DNA from: Actinomadura oligospora ATCC 43269
Lineage (GTDB): Bacteria > Actinomycetota > Actinomycetes > Streptosporangiales > Streptosporangiaceae
Reading direction: 5' to 3'
DNA: 64,000 nucleotides
Assembly (NCBI RefSeq): GCF_000518265.1
Contig: NZ_JADG01000020.1
Span: 62,001 to 126,000 of the forward strand
Part shown: positions 52,313 through 62,199 of the stretch, in pieces
How the letters are laid out: every line of letters begins with the position of its first letter
Position numbering within the stretch: position 1 is the stretch's first letter
Program-made: the position numbers and the translations under genes
The notes under the pieces: model-generated
What the model was told of the DNA's origin: nothing
Databases searched by the model: none
The model's input: only the letters and a program-made list of their open reading frames with translations

Positions 52313-53896
52313 ATGGCTGTCTACGGGATCGACCTGGGAACCACCTACTCCTGCATTGCCTCCATCGACGACGTGGGACGCCCCGCGGTCCTGCGGAACC
52401 TGGAGGGCACCGACACCACACCCTCGGTGGTGTACTTCGAGAGCGAGGACAACGTGGTGGTCGGGCAGACCGCGAAGGACACCGCGGTCCTGGAGCCCGA
52501 GAACGTCGTCAGCCTGGTGAAGCGGGACATGGGCCGCGAGGTGGCCCGCGACATCCAGGGGATCGAGTACACCCCCGAGGAGCTGTCGGCGTTCATCCTG
52601 CTGAAGCTGGTCACCGACGCGCGCACCCAGTCCGGCGAGGACGCGCGGGACGTGGTCGTGACCGTCCCGGCCTACTTCGGCGCGGCCGAGCGCGACGCCA
52701 CCCGCAAGGCGGGCCGGATCGCCGGGCTCAACGTCATCGACATCGTGTCCGAGCCGATCGCCGCCGCGATCACCTACGGCGTGCTCAACCCCGAGCAGGA
52801 CCGCACGATCCTGGTGTACGACCTCGGCGGCGGAACGTTCGACACGACGGTCATCACGCTGCGCGGCGGGCACATCGAGGTCATCTGCACCGACGGCGAC
52901 CACGAGCTCGGCGGCGCCGACTGGGACGCGCGGCTGGTGGAGTACCTGGCCGAGCGGTTCCGCGCCGAGCACCCCGACGCGGGCGACCCGCTGGACGACC
53001 GCCAGTCCGAGCAGCAGCTGCGCCGGGACGCCGAGGACGCCAAGAAGTCGCTGACCAACCGCACCGCGCACACCGTCCGGGTGATGCACGACGGGCGCAG
53101 CGCGACGGTCGAGATCACCCGCGAGCGCCTGGAGGAGCTGACCCGCGACCTGCTGGACCGGACGATCGAGATCACCGGCCGGACGCTGGAGACCGCCAAG
53201 GAGAAGGGCGTCGACGACTTCGACGACCTGGTCCTGGTCGGCGGGTCCACCAAGATGCCGGTCGTCGCGGCGCGGCTGTCCACCGAGCTCGGCCTGAACC
53301 CGCGCCTCCAGGACCCCGACCTCGCGGTCGCCAAGGGCGCGGCCCTGTACGCGTTCGAGGAGACCTACCGGCGGCTGCTGGCCGCCGGTGAGGACGAGCG
53401 GGCCGAGGAGATGGCCGGACGCGCCGGGCTGTCGGCCGACCAGAAGGCGCAGATCGCCAACCGCCGGATCCTGACCGTCGCCTCGCACGCGTTCGGCATC
53501 GTCGTCGTCGACCGGGACAGCGGGGCCGAGCACGTCGCGCACCTGGTGCACGCCAACGACGAGCTGCCCGCCGCGCACACCGAGGACTTCTACACCGTCC
53601 ACGACGAGCAGACCTCCGCCGACGTCCGGGTGATGGAGCAGGCCGGGTCGGTCGAGTCGGCCGAGCTGGTCGACAACTCCGAGATCGCGACCGGGCAGAT
53701 CCGGATCCCGGACGGCAAGCAGGCGGGCTGGCCGATCGGGGTGACCTTCGAGCTCGACGCGTCCGGGCTGCTCAACGTCACGGCCGTGGAGAAGGAGACG
53801 GGCGAGCGGCTGGAGCTGAAGGTGGACGTCGGCGGGATGTCCGAGGAGGACGTCGAGCGGTCCCGCACCGCGCTCTCCCGGGTGAAGGTGAGCTGA
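52313..53896 (+). CDS. Lidless Hsp70 family chaperone
   Basis: 527 aa from ATG 52313. The ATPase domain covers 1-380 with GIDLGTTYSCIA, the phosphate-2 motif VYDLGGGTFDTT near 170, and the adenosine motif LVGGSTKMPVV near 310. A beta substrate-binding domain follows (ADVRVMEQAGSVE, GVTFELDASGLLNVTAVE near 485). The protein ends soon after (EEDVERSRTALSRVKVS), so the 100-residue helical lid of canonical DnaK (about 610-640 aa) is absent. Between the two domains is an insertion around 365-400. It is coupled to GrpE upstream and a large unknown protein 7 bp downstream. Confidence 0.95.
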   Translation: MAVYGIDLGTTYSCIASIDDVGRPAVLRNLEGTDTTPSVVYFESEDNVVVGQTAKDTAVLEPENVVSLVKRDMGREVARDIQGIEYTPEELSAFILLKLVTDARTQSGEDARDVVVTVPAYFGAAERDATRKAGRIAGLNVIDIVSEPIAAAITYGVLNPEQDRTILVYDLGGGTFDTTVITLRGGHIEVICTDGDHELGGADWDARLVEYLAERFRAEHPDAGDPLDDRQSEQQLRRDAEDAKKSLTNRTAHTVRVMHDGRSATVEITRERLEELTRDLLDRTIEITGRTLETAKEKGVDDFDDLVLVGGSTKMPVVAARLSTELGLNPRLQDPDLAVAKGAALYAFEETYRRLLAAGEDERAEEMAGRAGLSADQKAQIANRRILTVASHAFGIVVVDRDSGAEHVAHLVHANDELPAAHTEDFYTVHDEQTSADVRVMEQAGSVESAELVDNSEIATGQIRIPDGKQAGWPIGVTFELDASGLLNVTAVEKETGERLELKVDVGGMSEEDVERSRTALSRVKVS

Positions 53897-53903
53897 GCGC
53901 GCG

Positions 53904-56735
53904 ATGACGACCGGTGGCCAGCCGTCCGGGCAGGGCTTCGACGCCGCCTACCAGCGTGAGGTGCTGGAGCCGGCGCGGGCGGCGGGCGACCAGCCGCCGG
54001 AGGACCTGCGGGTCCGGTACGCGCTGCCGGAGCAGCCGACGCCGGAGGCCGTCGCGGCGCGGGTCAAGCAGGTCCGGCAGTGCTGGCGGCGGGCGCGCGG
54101 CCAGCTGAAGTACCGCAAGCTCGTGGACCGGCTCGAGGCCGAGCACCGCGAGCTCGCCCCGGTCTTCGCGGCGGCCGAGCGCGGCGACCTGAACCCGCTG
54201 CGGCAGCGGCTCGCGGGCGGGCAGGCGCGGTCCCGGCGCCGGATGGAGGTCGCGGCGGCGCGGCTCGCCGACGCGGGCGGCCTGATCCAGATGGTCACGC
54301 CCGGCGAGCTGGAGGACATCGCCCGCACCGCCGGGGTGACGGGCGCGGAGCTGTCGGCGCTCGCGTCCGGGCGGATCGAGGTCCGCGAACCGGACGCGCT
54401 GCCCGCCGCGCCGCCCTACGCCGCCTATCCCAAGGTGCGCGAGTCGCTGGACGTCCTCGGCCGCCGCAACCTGGCCGACTTCCTGTTCGGCGGACGGCTC
54501 GGCGGCCCGATGCGGGTCCTGGACGGCTTCGCCGCGGCGGGCCGGGACGGCAATCCCCTGGTCCCGTCCGCTGAGGCGGTCGCGGCCGTCGCCGCCGAGT
54601 GGGCGCGGCGCAGCCGGGACACGAGCACCACGCACGCGCAGACCGTCCTGGCGGCGCTGCGCGCCGGGCAGGGCGAGGACTCCGGCGCCCACCTGACCGA
54701 CCTGATCCGCTTCGACGTCGTCGACCGGCTGCGCGAGCGGCTCCGTCAGCGCGCGTCCGAGCGCGCGCTGCTGCGGCACGCCACCGAGGAACTCGGCGTG
54801 GACGCGTCGGACGCGCGCCGTCTCGTCTTCGCCGTCCTGCGCGAGCAGGCCCCGGCCGCCGCGGCCGGTCCCCCGCAGCCCGGCCCCGCCGACCGCCTCC
54901 GCGAGCTCCTCGACGCGGGCGAGATCTACGCCGCCGCCGAGTTCGCCCGGGCCCTCACCGACCCCGGCCCGTCCACGCCCGGCCAGGACCCGGCCGCCTC
55001 GGACGACGCGCAGGGCGGCGGTCGCGCGAGCGGGCGTCACGCCGCCGCCGGGAGCGACCTGCCCGACGACGTGGCGGTCCTGGCGGCCGAGGCCCGGCAC
55101 CGGGTGGCGACTGCGACGCGGTTGCGGGAGGCGGCGGCGGACGAGCCGGACACCGACCGCGCGTGGCGGCTGCTCGCCGACGCGTTGAAGCTGGTCCGGG
55201 ACCTGCCGGGCGCGGCCGACCACCAGAAGCGGCTGCCGCCGAAGCCGGTGGAGTCCCTGATCGCGACCGTGCACGCCGACCCGGAGCCGTCGGTGCGCCT
55301 CGTGTGGGAGGCGTCGCCGTCCACGGCGGGCGAGGTGCTGTACCACATGGTGCGCCGCCGGGACCGTCCGCCGCACGGGCCCGCCGACGGCGAGCCGGTG
55401 CCGCTGACCAGGGACGACTCCCCTCCGGTCAACGTCCACCTGTACTACGCGGTGATCGCGGTGCGGGGCGAGGCCCACGCGCCGCCGACCGTCGCGGGCC
55501 CGATCCTGGTGCGGCCCGAGCCGCGCGAGGTGGAGCTGGCTCCGGGCGACGGCACGGTCACCGGCCGCTGGCGGTGCCCGCCGGAGGCCGCGCGGATCGC
55601 GGTGTTCCGCGCCGGGCGGGGCGGCGAGCGGGCCGTCCCGGCGGGCCGCGAGGGGTTCTCCGAGCGGGTCCCGAACGGCGTGACGCACCACTACCGGATC
55701 TGCGCGGTCTACCTGGACGAGCAGGGCCGCGAGGTGACCACGCCGGGCGTCCGGCTGTCGGTCACGCCGTCCGCGCCGCCGGAACCGGTCTACGACATCG
55801 CCGTGGACGCGTCGGCGGGCGAGGAGGACGAGATCCTCGTCCGGTTCGAGCGTCCGGAGCACGGCAGCCCCGAGGTCGTCCTGCTGGACGCGCAGCCCGA
55901 GTGGCCGCGCAGCGCGATCGTCCCGGTCGAGGACGTGCGGAAGGCGTCCCGGCGGATCCCGAACGCGGTGACGTCCGACGGGATCCTGGTCAAGCCCGGA
56001 CGCGGCGGCTGGCTGCTCGCCGTCACCGTCGCCGAGGGCACGGCCGCGATCGGCGCGCAGCACCGCCACGTGAACCTGCCGCCGCCGCGACGGCTGGTCG
56101 CCGAGCGTCGCGGCGGGGTCGTGCACGTCGGGTTCGACTGGCCCGACGAGGTCGCCGAGGTCGAGCTGAGCTGGCGGATCGGCGTGGACGCGATCGCCAC
56201 CGGGCGGATCGAGGCGAACCTGGTCGCGGCCGGACGGATCGAGGCCGGACGGCTCCCGACCGCCGCTCCCGAGCGGGTGTCGGTCACCCGCGCCGCCTAC
56301 GAGGCGCAGGGCGGGCTGCGCGTGGAGGCGCCGGAGGCCGAACCGGTCGAGCTGGCGGTCGCCGCCGTGAGCACCGCCGACGACCAGCGGGTCGTCGGCA
56401 CGCCGGTCACCGTGGAGGTGCAGGCGCGCACGCTCGTCCGGTACGAGCTGGAACGGACCGGGCCGCCGTGGAAGCGGGCGCTCACCGTGAAACTGTCGGC
56501 GGAGCGTCCGCTGCGGGTCGGCTCGCTGGAGCTCGTCCTGCGGCGCGGGCGGGTGATGCCGCACCGTCCGACCGACGGCGAGACGCTCGGATCGTGGACG
56601 CAGGTGCCGGTTCCGGGAGAACTCACCGTGCCGCTGCCTCGGCCCGCGGGCGAGTACTGGCTACGCTGCTTCACGGATGACACCGTGGTCGAGTTGACCG
56701 ATCCCCCGGTCCGTCATCTGCACAGCCCCCGGTAA
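53904..56735 (+). CDS. Large cassette protein with helical N-terminus and repeated beta domains
   Basis: 943 aa. Residues 1-330 are helical, with Arg/Glu-rich coiled stretches (VRQCWRRARGQLKYRKLVDR, VRESLDVLGRRNLADFL). Residues 330-420 are a Pro/Ala/Gly linker. Residues 430-940 contain several fibronectin-III-like or Ig-like beta modules (SVRLVWEASPSTAGEVLYHM, HHYRICAVYLDEQGREV, EVELSWRIGVDAIA). No enzyme motif is seen. It begins 7 bp after the Hsp70 stop and is likely co-translated. I do not know its function; a client or scaffold for the chaperone is a reasonable guess. Confidence 0.85.
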   Translation: MTTGGQPSGQGFDAAYQREVLEPARAAGDQPPEDLRVRYALPEQPTPEAVAARVKQVRQCWRRARGQLKYRKLVDRLEAEHRELAPVFAAAERGDLNPLRQRLAGGQARSRRRMEVAAARLADAGGLIQMVTPGELEDIARTAGVTGAELSALASGRIEVREPDALPAAPPYAAYPKVRESLDVLGRRNLADFLFGGRLGGPMRVLDGFAAAGRDGNPLVPSAEAVAAVAAEWARRSRDTSTTHAQTVLAALRAGQGEDSGAHLTDLIRFDVVDRLRERLRQRASERALLRHATEELGVDASDARRLVFAVLREQAPAAAAGPPQPGPADRLRELLDAGEIYAAAEFARALTDPGPSTPGQDPAASDDAQGGGRASGRHAAAGSDLPDDVAVLAAEARHRVATATRLREAAADEPDTDRAWRLLADALKLVRDLPGAADHQKRLPPKPVESLIATVHADPEPSVRLVWEASPSTAGEVLYHMVRRRDRPPHGPADGEPVPLTRDDSPPVNVHLYYAVIAVRGEAHAPPTVAGPILVRPEPREVELAPGDGTVTGRWRCPPEAARIAVFRAGRGGERAVPAGREGFSERVPNGVTHHYRICAVYLDEQGREVTTPGVRLSVTPSAPPEPVYDIAVDASAGEEDEILVRFERPEHGSPEVVLLDAQPEWPRSAIVPVEDVRKASRRIPNAVTSDGILVKPGRGGWLLAVTVAEGTAAIGAQHRHVNLPPPRRLVAERRGGVVHVGFDWPDEVAEVELSWRIGVDAIATGRIEANLVAAGRIEAGRLPTAAPERVSVTRAAYEAQGGLRVEAPEAEPVELAVAAVSTADDQRVVGTPVTVEVQARTLVRYELERTGPPWKRALTVKLSAERPLRVGSLELVLRRGRVMPHRPTDGETLGSWTQVPVPGELTVPLPRPAGEYWLRCFTDDTVVELTDPPVRHLHSPR

Positions 56736-56755
56736 CGCGCCCCCAGGAGGAGCCG

Positions 56756-58003
56756 GTGTCCCTAGCGTCCCGGGTGAGCCTGCCCGGCCTCGCCCGGCAG
56801 GAGATCACCTGCCCGTACTGTTTCGTGGAGATCAGTCCGCAGCGGATCCCGTTCCGCTGCCGCGGCCAGGTCGGCCGCAGGCAGGGCTGCGCTCCCGTGC
56901 TCGACGAGGAGCTCGCCGCCTACACCGGCTCGACGGCGGGCGCGTCCCTGCCGCCGGTGTTCGCCGCGCCGCCGCGGTCGGGCGGGCGCGCCGACTGTCC
57001 CGACTGCGGGCAGCCGACGCACAACCGCGTCTGCCCCGAGTGCCACAACCCGCTGCCGACCGCGTACTGCGACTCCCCGGGACGCATCGTCGCGCTCGTC
57101 GGCGCGAAGAACGCGGGCAAGTCGACCTACATCGCCGTCCTGCTGCACGAGCTGATGAACCGGGTCGGCACCGAGCTCGACACCTCGCTCGTCGCGTGCG
57201 ACGACCGGACGATCGAGCGGTACAAGCGGGACTTCGCGCGTCCGCTGCTGGAGGAGCGGCGGCTGCTGCCGACCACGGCGAGCGCCGCGACCGCGCCGCG
57301 CGAGCCCCTCGTGTACCTGCTGACCCGCACCCGCCCGTCGAAGCTGGCGCGCACGCCGCTGGCCGGGATGGGGCGGGCCAAGCACGACGCGCTGGCGCTC
57401 GTCCTGTTCGACACCGCCGGTGAGGACCTGCGCAGCCGCGAGGTCCGCGACCTGCACCTGCGGTACCTGGAGGCGGCCGACGCGATCATCTTCCTCGTCG
57501 ACCCGCTGGAGCTGCCCGGCGCGCACAACGCGATCGCCGACGAGGCGCAGGACCGCGAGGGCACCCTCGGCGAGGACCCGGACAGCGAGCCGATCAACAT
57601 CATCGCGCGCGTCACCGAGGCGCTCCGTCTCCGGCACGGCCTGCGTCCGGGCGAGCGCCTCCCGGTCCCGGTCGCGGTCGCGCTCACCAAGATCGACGCG
57701 CTCGGCCCGGCGGTGGCGCGGCAGTCGGCCCTGCACCGCTCCCGCTCCGGTTCCGGCGTTCTGGACCTGGACGACCGGTCGGCGGTGAACGAGCAGGTCA
57801 GGGCCCTCCTGCACGACTGGAACGCGGGCCAGCTCGACCTGTTCCTGTCGCAGCAGTACGCCGACTACGCCCTGTTCGGCCTGTCCGCGCTCGGCTCCAT
57901 GCCCGAAGGCGACCGCGTCGGCGCGGGCGGCGTCCGCCCCTACCGCGCGGAGGATCCACTGCTCTGGCTCCTCTATCGATTCGGCATGCTCGACGGGGAG
58001 TGA
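56756..58003 (+). CDS. Zinc-ribbon TRAFAC-type GTPase (DO-GTPase-like)
   Basis: 415 aa from GTG 56756 after an AGGAGG site. Two zinc ribbons come first (CPYC near 19, CPDCGQ and CPEC near 81-98). The GTPase domain follows: P-loop GAKNAGKST near 115, switch/G3 motif LFDTAGED near 220, and the specificity motif LTKID near 300 (TKxD in place of NKxD). The sequence resembles the double-GTPase families described for actinobacterial conflict systems. It sits between the beta-module protein and the GAP1-like protein with 6-20 bp gaps. Confidence 0.87.
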   Translation: MSLASRVSLPGLARQEITCPYCFVEISPQRIPFRCRGQVGRRQGCAPVLDEELAAYTGSTAGASLPPVFAAPPRSGGRADCPDCGQPTHNRVCPECHNPLPTAYCDSPGRIVALVGAKNAGKSTYIAVLLHELMNRVGTELDTSLVACDDRTIERYKRDFARPLLEERRLLPTTASAATAPREPLVYLLTRTRPSKLARTPLAGMGRAKHDALALVLFDTAGEDLRSREVRDLHLRYLEAADAIIFLVDPLELPGAHNAIADEAQDREGTLGEDPDSEPINIIARVTEALRLRHGLRPGERLPVPVAVALTKIDALGPAVARQSALHRSRSGSGVLDLDDRSAVNEQVRALLHDWNAGQLDLFLSQQYADYALFGLSALGSMPEGDRVGAGGVRPYRAEDPLLWLLYRFGMLDGE

Positions 58004-58009
58004 CTTCAG

Positions 58010-60313
58010 GTGGCCTGGCAGCTGCACTACACCTCGGCGCGGCGGGGGCCGACCGGCCGGTCGGGGTTCCAGTTCGTCGCGGAGACTCCGGGGCTGCCGG
58101 ACGGGACGCGGGCGCGCATCACGCCGCACGTGTCGTACCGTCCGCCGCCGGAGGCCCCGCTGTCGCCCGCCGACGACGAGCTCGACCAGTTCCCGGTGTC
58201 GCTGCTGTACGACCGCGTGGACGGGCGTCCGCTGCTGCTGCGCTGCCGCTACCTGGGGCGTGACTACTCCGGGCGGTACGGCAACTTCTTCGCGCACGCG
58301 GTCGTCGCCGAGCCGGACGAGCTGGAGGGCGTCCGCCCGGTCGAGCTGTGGCACGCGCCGCTGTGGACCGACTCCCCCGCGTCCGAGACCGACCTGCCCG
58401 AGGTGGACGAGCTCGTGCCGGACGAGGGTCTCGACCCCGAGTCCCTGGCGGCCTGGCTCGCGTCCGAGGCCGACCCGGACGAGGCCTTCGGGCGGCTAGC
58501 GCGGATCGTGGACGCCGTGGTGGCCGTCCTCGGGCGGGGGCACGGGCGGGTGGTGCTGGTCTCGTCCGACATCGAGCTCGTCGCGCGGTGGATCGCGGTG
58601 GTGTCGTACTCGCTGCCGGTCGCGGCGGCGTCCGCGCTGTCGTTCGTGACCTACAGCGCCGACCCGGACGGCGCGCCGCAGCGGCTGGTCGGGACGACGC
58701 CGGACGTGTGGGCGTCCGCGCAGCGCACCTCGCCCGCGGTTCCGCTCGACCTGCCCGTCCAGGGCGCGGACGAGGCCGGACGGTTCGCGCGGACGGTCGC
58801 GGCGTGCTGGCGGGACGCCGACTTCGCCGGGCTGGACGCGCTGGCCGAGCTGGCGCTGCTCGGGTCGGGCGCGTCCCCCGACGCTCCGGATCCGGCCGTC
58901 CTCGACCGGGCGGCCGGGCTGCTCGCCTTGTGCCGGGGCGAGCACGGCGTCCCGGAGGACGAGGAGGCCGGGGCGGCGGATCTGCTCACCCGGCACGGCA
59001 CCGCGATCCCCGACTGGGTGTGGGGCGACCTGGTGCGCGGCGTCCCGTCCATGGGGTACGACCTGGCGCTGGCGGTGCACCGGTGGGCGCACGCGGCGGG
59101 CGCCTCCGAGGTCGCCGGGCAGTGCGCGGCGCGTGCCCTCGCGCAGGCGCCCGATCTGACGGCGGTCGTCCGGCTCGCCGCCGAGGGAACCCCGCGTGGC
59201 GAGCTCGTCGCCGCCGCGTCCGGGCGGGCGCGGTCCGGGGCGTCCGACCTGCCCAAGGCGTTCGCCGAGTGTCCCGCCGAGCACCGTGAGGCCTTGTTGG
59301 AGGGCGTCCTGAAGGGCCTGCACGCGGCGGACGGGCCGACTCGCAAGGCCGTCCTCACCGACGCCACCTGCGACCTGCTCTTCGACGAGCTCTACATGAA
59401 CGCCGCAGCGGCCAAGCCGTTCAGAGCAGGCAAGGGGTTCACGCCCCCGAAGGCGTTCGGCAAGGGCTCGGGGGGCTGGTTCTCGCCGCGTGAGGTGGAC
59501 GACGGGTTCCGCGGGGGCGGGGTTCCGGCGGAGGTCGCGGCGGCGGTGCTGGCGTCCGTCGGGCGGCGCGTGCCGGAACGGCGGGTCGCGGTGACGGGGC
59601 GGCTTCTGGGACTCGGGCTCAGTGTGGTGGAGCTCGATCCGGTGTTGAGCTCGGTCTGGGAGGATCCGCCGGATCCGGTGATGTGCCTGGAGCTGGTGGC
59701 GGCGCATCCGGAGGCATGTGCGGAGCATCCGGCGCTCGGGGTGCTGCCTTCGCGGACGTTCATGCGGGTCGCGGCCGGATACGGCGAGCTGGCGGAGGCT
59801 TCGACGCTGCGGCTCGCGGAGCGGGTGCGGACGGTGCTCCCCGGCGGCGCGGCGGACGCGGACGCGGCGATCGTGCGCGCCCACGCGGAGGCGGTGACGG
59901 CGGAGAAGCCCGTGGACGCCGCGCGTGCGCTCGACGGGCTCCCGCGCGCGGGACGGCTCGCGGTGCGGGCGTTCGAGTCGGCGGCCGAGCGGCTGGAGCG
60001 GCGTGGGGCGGCGTTCCGTGCGGAACTTCTGGCGGCGGCGTCCCCGACGGCGCGGGCGCGGCTCGGCGTGCAATGGACGGGTGGTCCGGGCGCGCGGCGC
60101 AGGCGCGGCGGCGACAGTGAGCGCCGGGACGAGCTGGTGGAGGTGGCGCTGCGGTTGCGGGCGCGGGGCGTGCGCGAACCGGCGCTGGAGGAATGGGCCC
60201 GCGGCGCGGCGTCGGGGTTCCTGGCGGCACGGCACCTGGAGTCGCGGTTCGCGTCCGATCCCGGGCTTCGCGCGGCGCTGAAGGCGCTGCTCGACGACGC
60301 GCGGCGGGGGTGA
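58010..60313 (+). CDS. GTPase-associated protein of the GAP1-N2 type
   Basis: 767 aa from GTG 58010. The N-terminus (WQLHYTSARRGPTGRSGFQF, then SLLYDRVDGRPLLLRCRYLG and YGNFFAHAVVAEPDEL) is characteristic of the GAP1-N2 domain. The remainder is helical repeat (LAWLASEADPDEAFGRLARI, ALAVHRWAHAAGASEVAGQC) with a basic C-terminus, likely GAP1 middle and C-terminal regions. These proteins accompany the double GTPases; the name reflects association, not proven GAP activity. The gene lies between the two GTPases of the cassette. Confidence 0.82.
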   Translation: MAWQLHYTSARRGPTGRSGFQFVAETPGLPDGTRARITPHVSYRPPPEAPLSPADDELDQFPVSLLYDRVDGRPLLLRCRYLGRDYSGRYGNFFAHAVVAEPDELEGVRPVELWHAPLWTDSPASETDLPEVDELVPDEGLDPESLAAWLASEADPDEAFGRLARIVDAVVAVLGRGHGRVVLVSSDIELVARWIAVVSYSLPVAAASALSFVTYSADPDGAPQRLVGTTPDVWASAQRTSPAVPLDLPVQGADEAGRFARTVAACWRDADFAGLDALAELALLGSGASPDAPDPAVLDRAAGLLALCRGEHGVPEDEEAGAADLLTRHGTAIPDWVWGDLVRGVPSMGYDLALAVHRWAHAAGASEVAGQCAARALAQAPDLTAVVRLAAEGTPRGELVAAASGRARSGASDLPKAFAECPAEHREALLEGVLKGLHAADGPTRKAVLTDATCDLLFDELYMNAAAAKPFRAGKGFTPPKAFGKGSGGWFSPREVDDGFRGGGVPAEVAAAVLASVGRRVPERRVAVTGRLLGLGLSVVELDPVLSSVWEDPPDPVMCLELVAAHPEACAEHPALGVLPSRTFMRVAAGYGELAEASTLRLAERVRTVLPGGAADADAAIVRAHAEAVTAEKPVDAARALDGLPRAGRLAVRAFESAAERLERRGAAFRAELLAAASPTARARLGVQWTGGPGARRRRGGDSERRDELVEVALRLRARGVREPALEEWARGAASGFLAARHLESRFASDPGLRAALKALLDDARRG

Positions 60314-60317
60314 CCGG

Positions 60318-62069
60318 ATGCCCGCCGTCGTCATCGGACTGCTGATCCTGGTCTGGCTCGCCGTCATGTACGCCGGGTTCGTCCTGGTGTTTCCCCTGCT
60401 GTTCCCGGCGGTGGTGGCCGCCGCGGGGCTCGCCGCGTTCGGGTTGTACTACCTGCACGCCGTCCGGGCGCTGACGCCTCGGGAGCGCGGCGGCCCGTCG
60501 CCGGTCGCCGAGCCCGCGGTGTCGTACCGGACCTACCTGCTCGGGCAGGCGTGGCGCGACTGGTGGACGATCACCAGGACCGTCGTGCCGCGCGTGTACG
60601 GGACGGCGAGCCGGGCGATCACGCGGCTGACCCGGTTGCAGTTCCGCGGGTTGTGGGGGTTCTTCACGTTCCCGTTCTGGCTGGCGCTGTGCGCGGGGAT
60701 CGCGGTCGCGGCCGTCCCGGCGGCGGTGTTCGGGCTGGCGCTGACCGTCCTGTACGGGCTGGTCGCGGCGGTCGGGCTCGCGGCGTGGTCGGTGTGCGTG
60801 CTGGCGCTGGCGGCGGTCGAGCGCGGGTTCATGGTCTACGGGCGGATCCTGCAGACCTGCCCGCATCCGTTCTGTTACGAGCGGATCGCGCTGCCGGTGT
60901 ACGCGTGTCCGGGATGCGGGGCGCGGCATCCGCGCCTGACGCCGAGCGCGGCGGGCGCGTTCCGGCACGTGTGCAAGTGCGGGACGCGGCTGCCGACGAC
61001 CGTCCCGCTGGGCCGGTTCCGGCTCGCGGCGTACTGCCCGCACTGTGAGGGACGGCTGCCCGAGCGCATCGGCCGCGTCCGGATCGAGCCGCTGCCGTTC
61101 GTCGGCGGGCCCGCCGCCGGGAAGACCACGTTCATGGTGCTCGGCATCCGGGCGCTGCACACGCGTGCGCGCGCGGCGCACGGGCGGCTGGCGTTCGTCG
61201 AGCGGCGGCACGCCGAGGCGTACGCGGCGATGGTGCAGGTGTTCAACTCGGGTGGACGGCCCGCCAAGACCGGCCCCGAGCTGCCGCTCGCGACGATGCT
61301 GGACATCGAGCTGCCCGGCCGCGTCCGCCGCATCCTGTACCTGTTCGACCCGGCGGGCGAGCACTACACGGGCGCGACCGAGGTGGAGTCGCTGCGCTAC
61401 CTGGACCACGGCGAGGCGCTGCTGTTCGTGGTCGACCCGTTCGCGCTGCCGTACGTCCGGCACTCGCTGGGCGAGTCGGAGCTGCACCTGATCGAGGAGT
61501 CGGCGGGAACGTCGGAGGAGGATCCGGCCGACACGCTGCAACGCGTCCTGAACGAGCTGCGCACCCGTCCGGACCGGGGCCGCCAGAAGCGGATCGGGGT
61601 GATCGTCACCAAGCTGGACCTGCTGGTCAAGACCGAGGTCGGCCGGGACGTCACCGAGGCCGGGCTGCGCGACTGGCTGGCCGGGGTCGGGCTCGGCAAC
61701 TCGGTGCGGTCGCTGGAGCAGGTCGCGGCCGAGGTCCGGTTCTTCGGGTCGGGGCTGTCGACCGCCCCGGGCGAGGTCGCGGACCTGCTGCTGTGGGCGT
61801 CGGGGCTGGCGTCCGCGACACCGCCCGCGCCGGTCACCGCCGCGCCGTCCCCGGACGTGATCGACGAGGTGCCCGGGACGTCGCCGATGCGCGCGCCGTG
61901 GCCGGTGCGCGGACGCGACCCGGCGCTGGTCCCGCTGGGATACCAGGTGGGCCGCTGGTCGGTGCTCGGCGGGCTCTCGGCGGCGGGCCTGGCGCTGCTC
62001 GCCGCGGTCGGCACGGCGGCGGTGCTGATGCTGGACTCGGCGAAGATCCACTTCCTGCTGCCGTTCTGA
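60318..62069 (+). CDS. Membrane-anchored second GTPase with zinc-binding motifs
   Basis: 583 aa from ATG 60318. Hydrophobic segments are at 3-50 (two passes) and 112-165 (two passes), with another near 540-560. A Cys-rich part follows (CPGCGARH, CKCG, CPHC) near 205-255, then a GTPase: P-loop GGPAAGKTT near 265, a G3-like DPAGEHYTG near 345, and VTKLD near 432 as specificity motif. It resembles a membrane version of the zinc-ribbon GTPase two genes upstream, the second member of the expected GTPase pair. It is likely to place the system at the membrane. Confidence 0.82.
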   Translation: MPAVVIGLLILVWLAVMYAGFVLVFPLLFPAVVAAAGLAAFGLYYLHAVRALTPRERGGPSPVAEPAVSYRTYLLGQAWRDWWTITRTVVPRVYGTASRAITRLTRLQFRGLWGFFTFPFWLALCAGIAVAAVPAAVFGLALTVLYGLVAAVGLAAWSVCVLALAAVERGFMVYGRILQTCPHPFCYERIALPVYACPGCGARHPRLTPSAAGAFRHVCKCGTRLPTTVPLGRFRLAAYCPHCEGRLPERIGRVRIEPLPFVGGPAAGKTTFMVLGIRALHTRARAAHGRLAFVERRHAEAYAAMVQVFNSGGRPAKTGPELPLATMLDIELPGRVRRILYLFDPAGEHYTGATEVESLRYLDHGEALLFVVDPFALPYVRHSLGESELHLIEESAGTSEEDPADTLQRVLNELRTRPDRGRQKRIGVIVTKLDLLVKTEVGRDVTEAGLRDWLAGVGLGNSVRSLEQVAAEVRFFGSGLSTAPGEVADLLLWASGLASATPPAPVTAAPSPDVIDEVPGTSPMRAPWPVRGRDPALVPLGYQVGRWSVLGGLSAAGLALLAAVGTAAVLMLDSAKIHFLLPF

Positions 62070-62199
62070 CCGGTCCGGGGGGACGAACCGGCCCGGCTCA
62101 TGCCGAGTCGGGCGCGCGGTGAACTCGATCTCGGGACGCGGAGTCCCAACGGGCCAGAGGGGACGCGACAGGGGCGTCCCCCGGCGATGGGGGCGCGCG

